NCBI GenBank assembly: GCA_017417385.1
Contig: JAFPZF010000018.1
Coordinates: 1-63,055 of the forward strand
DNA: 63,055 bases
From: Bacteroidales bacterium
GTDB taxonomy: Bacteria > Bacteroidota > Bacteroidia > Bacteroidales > Marinilabiliaceae
Direction: 5' to 3'
The translations under genes were made by a program, and so were the position numbers. The notes beneath the pieces are model-generated. The model had not been told where the DNA came from and made no database searches. It saw nothing but the letters and a program-made list of their open reading frames with translations. Position 1 is the first letter of the stretch; each line of letters starts with the position of its first letter. This document shows, one piece after another, positions 60,816 through 63,055 of this stretch.

Positions 60816-62852
60816 CTACTCCGTGAACCCTGTTATTATGAACTCTACTCGCCTGTTCAGCGCCCTGTTCTCCTCACTGTCGTTGGGCACCTTCGGCTTC
60901 GTCTTACCATATCCTTTGCTCTGTAGTCGCTCCGCAGGGACTCCATTGTCGACCAGATAGTCTACCGCCGACGCCGCCCTACGCTCACTGAGCTTCAAGT
61001 TGTACTGCGCATTGCCTCTGTCGTCCGTGTGAGCCGCTATCTCGACTATCAGCTTCGGATTGTTCTTCATCAGCTCGACGACCTGGTCAAGCTCGGAGTA
61101 CGACTCTGTAAGCAAGTACGACTGCGCCGACTCGAATAGCACTTCCTTCAGCTCTAGAGTCTCGCCTATGACGAGTGGCATCAGCTCTATCGTCAGCTCT
61201 TCCTCCTTATACGTGTTCATGTCGATGTTGGTCTTCGCAAAGGCATATCCTGTCTCCGGGAACGCCAAGACTGCATAGCTGTCTCCCTCGCGTAGCTTCA
61301 CCTCGCTGGCTCCCTCCGACTTCCTGACCTTCTCGTCCCTCATCTGGTTGTCGAAGAGGACTGGCGACTTTATCTCGCCCTTCGTCCTCATGTCGAGGAC
61401 CTTGACCTTCAGGTCGCGCTTCTTCGGCGTCAACGGCAGCTTCCTCTCGTATGCGTTGAACGTGATGTCGCCGCCTAACTTGAATAGGAACTTCGACTCG
61501 TCGAAGTTCTTCGCCGTCGCTACTATGTTATAGTCGCTCCCGAGCGGCAGCCTGAACTTATACCACCCCGGCTGGTCCTGTGTCGACCTGAATACTTTCT
61601 TGTCGGACTGCCGTATGGCTATCACCTTCCCGTCTATCGGCTTGAAGATCTCGCTGTCGTATGCGGTGACTCCTATCTGTATGGTGTCAAAGAGCTCTAC
61701 GTCCTTCGGGATCAACGGCTTCCCGCTACCGTCATACATGAGGTAGTAAGACGCAAATGACTGGTTGTCACTCCTGACCTCTACTATGTAGCTCTTCTTG
61801 TCGAGGTTGACTATGTGAAATCCTCCGTCCTTCCCGTCCGACTTATACTGCCCCATCACCTTGTGCGTCGTCGGGTCATAGACGGTCATGTCCGCCACGA
61901 TTGGTTTCCCGTTCCAGAGCGACTTGACGTGTCCGCTCTCCGTGACTGTCGCCTTGGCCTTGTACTTTGGGTCTGTTATCTTGGTCCTGTATATCTGTCC
62001 GACTCTCTTCTTCCCCTCTCCCTTGATGTAGACGAGGTTCTGCTCTGTCGCCTGTATCGAGAAGAAGTCATTGTCCTCGTCCGCTATCAGTGTTTCCGGG
62101 AGCAGCCACGAGTCGCCAAGTCCTCGCCTCGAGAATGTCGGGACTGAGTGCTTCCTCTTGTCCTGTCGTACGCAGTAGTAGAACGAGACGCCGTCACTAG
62201 CTATCCTCGCATCCTGCACATATCCGAACGTGACCGCCTTGTTTATTGGCTCAGAGTGTCCCCAATCCTTCTTCTTGTGGTCTTTCTCGGCGTAGTATAT
62301 TGTCATCTTCTCCTTCTCTCTCTTCTCCTGCTTCTCGTCCGAGACTACCTGATGTCTGAGGAAGTATATTCCCTCCTCGCCCGGCACTACCGACGGATAC
62401 GTGTCGTCACCATTCGTGCATATTTTGTCACACCTGACTGGCTTCCCCCATTCGCCATTCTCCCTCGACGAGTAAAAGATGTCATACCCCATGTCCGACC
62501 CTTCTCGTGTGGCATGGAAATATATCCGCTTCTCGTCGTCCGTCATGAAGAGTCCGCCGACTGTCGCCTCTGCCATGACTTCGTTTATCGCCTTGATGGG
62601 CTTCGGCGTATCCCATCCCCTGCCGTTATGCCGAGCCTCATACGCACGCTCCCGTCCATCAGTACCTATCTGACTGAATACTACGTAGTTCTCTGCTTTG
62701 TTTATTGTAAAACTGCTGACGTTCTGCCACGGCGCCACCAGCGTCATTATCGGCTTCATGTCCTGCCCCTGGGCCTCTCCTGCCCCGACAGCCAACGCCG
62801 CCCCTATCATCCCGAGATAGAGGCCCCTACGCCACCTTTTTGCTCCTGCCAT
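60816..62852 (-). CDS. PD40-propeller/OmpA-family outer-membrane lipoprotein-like protein
   Basis: An exported protein of about 678 residues from ATG 62852, which opens a signal peptide ending EAQGQ; the frame extends 33 residues farther but that part is not signal-like. Domains in order: PD40/WD40-like propeller blades (about 40-300, with EKRIYFHATREGSDMGYDIF), a carboxypeptidase-regulatory-like beta domain (about 330-530) and a C-terminal OmpA peptidoglycan-binding domain (IVEIAAHTDDRGNAQYNLKL, ERRAASAVDYL, NRRVEFIITG). The order resembles PorE of the type IX secretion system, minus its TPRs. No other such secretion genes are in the window, so that link is only a suggestion. Confidence 0.9.
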   Translation of the reverse strand: MAGAKRWRRGLYLGMIGAALAVGAGEAQGQDMKPIMTLVAPWQNVSSFTINKAENYVVFSQIGTDGRERAYEARHNGRGWDTPKPIKAINEVMAEATVGGLFMTDDEKRIYFHATREGSDMGYDIFYSSRENGEWGKPVRCDKICTNGDDTYPSVVPGEEGIYFLRHQVVSDEKQEKREKEKMTIYYAEKDHKKKDWGHSEPINKAVTFGYVQDARIASDGVSFYYCVRQDKRKHSVPTFSRRGLGDSWLLPETLIADEDNDFFSIQATEQNLVYIKGEGKKRVGQIYRTKITDPKYKAKATVTESGHVKSLWNGKPIVADMTVYDPTTHKVMGQYKSDGKDGGFHIVNLDKKSYIVEVRSDNQSFASYYLMYDGSGKPLIPKDVELFDTIQIGVTAYDSEIFKPIDGKVIAIRQSDKKVFRSTQDQPGWYKFRLPLGSDYNIVATAKNFDESKFLFKLGGDITFNAYERKLPLTPKKRDLKVKVLDMRTKGEIKSPVLFDNQMRDEKVRKSEGASEVKLREGDSYAVLAFPETGYAFAKTNIDMNTYKEEELTIELMPLVIGETLELKEVLFESAQSYLLTESYSELDQVVELMKNNPKLIVEIAAHTDDRGNAQYNLKLSERRAASAVDYLVDNGVPAERLQSKGYGKTKPKVPNDSEENRALNRRVEFIITGFTE

Positions 62853-62952
62853 CACCTTTCTGTCTTTTTGTCTTCTGAGACTTATAATTTGCAAAAATAT
62901 CAAAATTCGCTTTCCCTTATCCTTATATCTATGAAAAATAACGCTTTTCACA

Positions 62953-63055
62953 CCTACCTCGCGCCCCCCGTCTTCCCTTCCCTTTCGTCTCCTCCCCTTC
63001 TCCTCCCCGTCTCCTCCCCTTCTCTCCCCTCCCCGCCTGCGGCGAAGGGCACCCA
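62953..63055. other. polypyrimidine tract at the window end
   Basis: From about 62960 the plus strand is almost all C/T (repeats of CTCCCCTTCTC), ending CCTGCGGCGAAGGGC. This is a sense-strand polypurine tract for the PD40/OmpA gene, as at several other 5' regions. No gene seen. Confidence 0.6.

Noticed and set aside
1-63055. tRNA, rRNA or riboswitch genes
   Set aside because: I looked for CCA-ended cloverleaf text, rRNA signatures and common riboswitch cores and saw none that I could support.

Overview
The window looks like chromosomal DNA from a member of the Bacteroidetes, most likely the order Bacteroidales; genus not determined. The evidence is promoters of the Bacteroidetes type (a -7 box TAnnTTTG, several with a TTG/TTTG box 19-21 bases upstream), absence of obvious Shine-Dalgarno sites, many lipoproteins, a short-form AMP nucleosidase, a GldA-type ABC ATPase, a Bacteroidetes-type FabI, TPR/SpoIIE phosphatase, PD40/OmpA and FISUMP-type proteins. 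I see no rRNA, tRNA or CRISPR array.

Layout. 1-8600: a small lipoprotein, a methyltransferase, then a plus-strand run of aminotransferase, FtsX-type permease, miaA, a membrane-anchored CbxX-type AAA+ ATPase, and a 5'-truncated carbohydrate-binding/Big_2 gene remnant. 8687-10525: a lone chemoreceptor on the minus strand. 11345-15067: an etfB-etfA-acyl-CoA dehydrogenase operon. 15270-20015 is an accessory stretch: three tandem lipoprotein paralogs (the middle one broken by an inserted element), a DUF6249-like protein/ECF sigma factor/putative anti-sigma operon split by a second copy of the same element, a PIN toxin-antitoxin pair, and a kinase-fragment/leucine-rich-repeat chimera. 20163-29792: amn, holA, mutS, an orphan hydrogenase-large-subunit-like gene lacking its metal cysteines, two lipoproteins and a BaiN/HI0933 flavoprotein. 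29846-33527 (minus): an amidase and a large TlpA-type thioredoxin. 33719-38151 (plus): tsaD translationally coupled to a PqqD-like recognition protein, an HprK-like kinase and an S26-type peptidase, followed by an ABC exporter; this resembles the maturation/export part of a modified-peptide system without a visible precursor. 38156-50833 (minus): gldA, a secreted papain-like protease and pentapeptide-repeat lipoprotein group, a FlK-like thioesterase, and a porin/imelysin/di-haem peroxidase/CcsBA group that looks like an iron and c-haem module. 51197-52841: an XRE regulator with an HNH nuclease behind a perfect palindromic operator. 52877-62852: SpoIIE phosphatase, fabI, a Gln/Gly repeat protein, pepD, and a secreted protein paired with a PD40/OmpA protein.

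Two dispersed non-coding families stand out. One is a 190-340 bp element with inverted terminal repeats GGGGACTTCTATAAATT and internal hairpin modules whose arms co-vary. Its three large copies have the same orientation relative to the gene they follow or interrupt, and removing the copy at 18024-18360 restores a perfect sigma/anti-sigma ATGA overlap. The other is a set of intergenic arrays of an 11-bp unit (TTAGACTTGGG), one DNA helical turn long, found five times and three times preceded by a conserved CTGCGAAT...GCCCGTGG leader. Sense-strand polypurine tracts also recur upstream of many genes.
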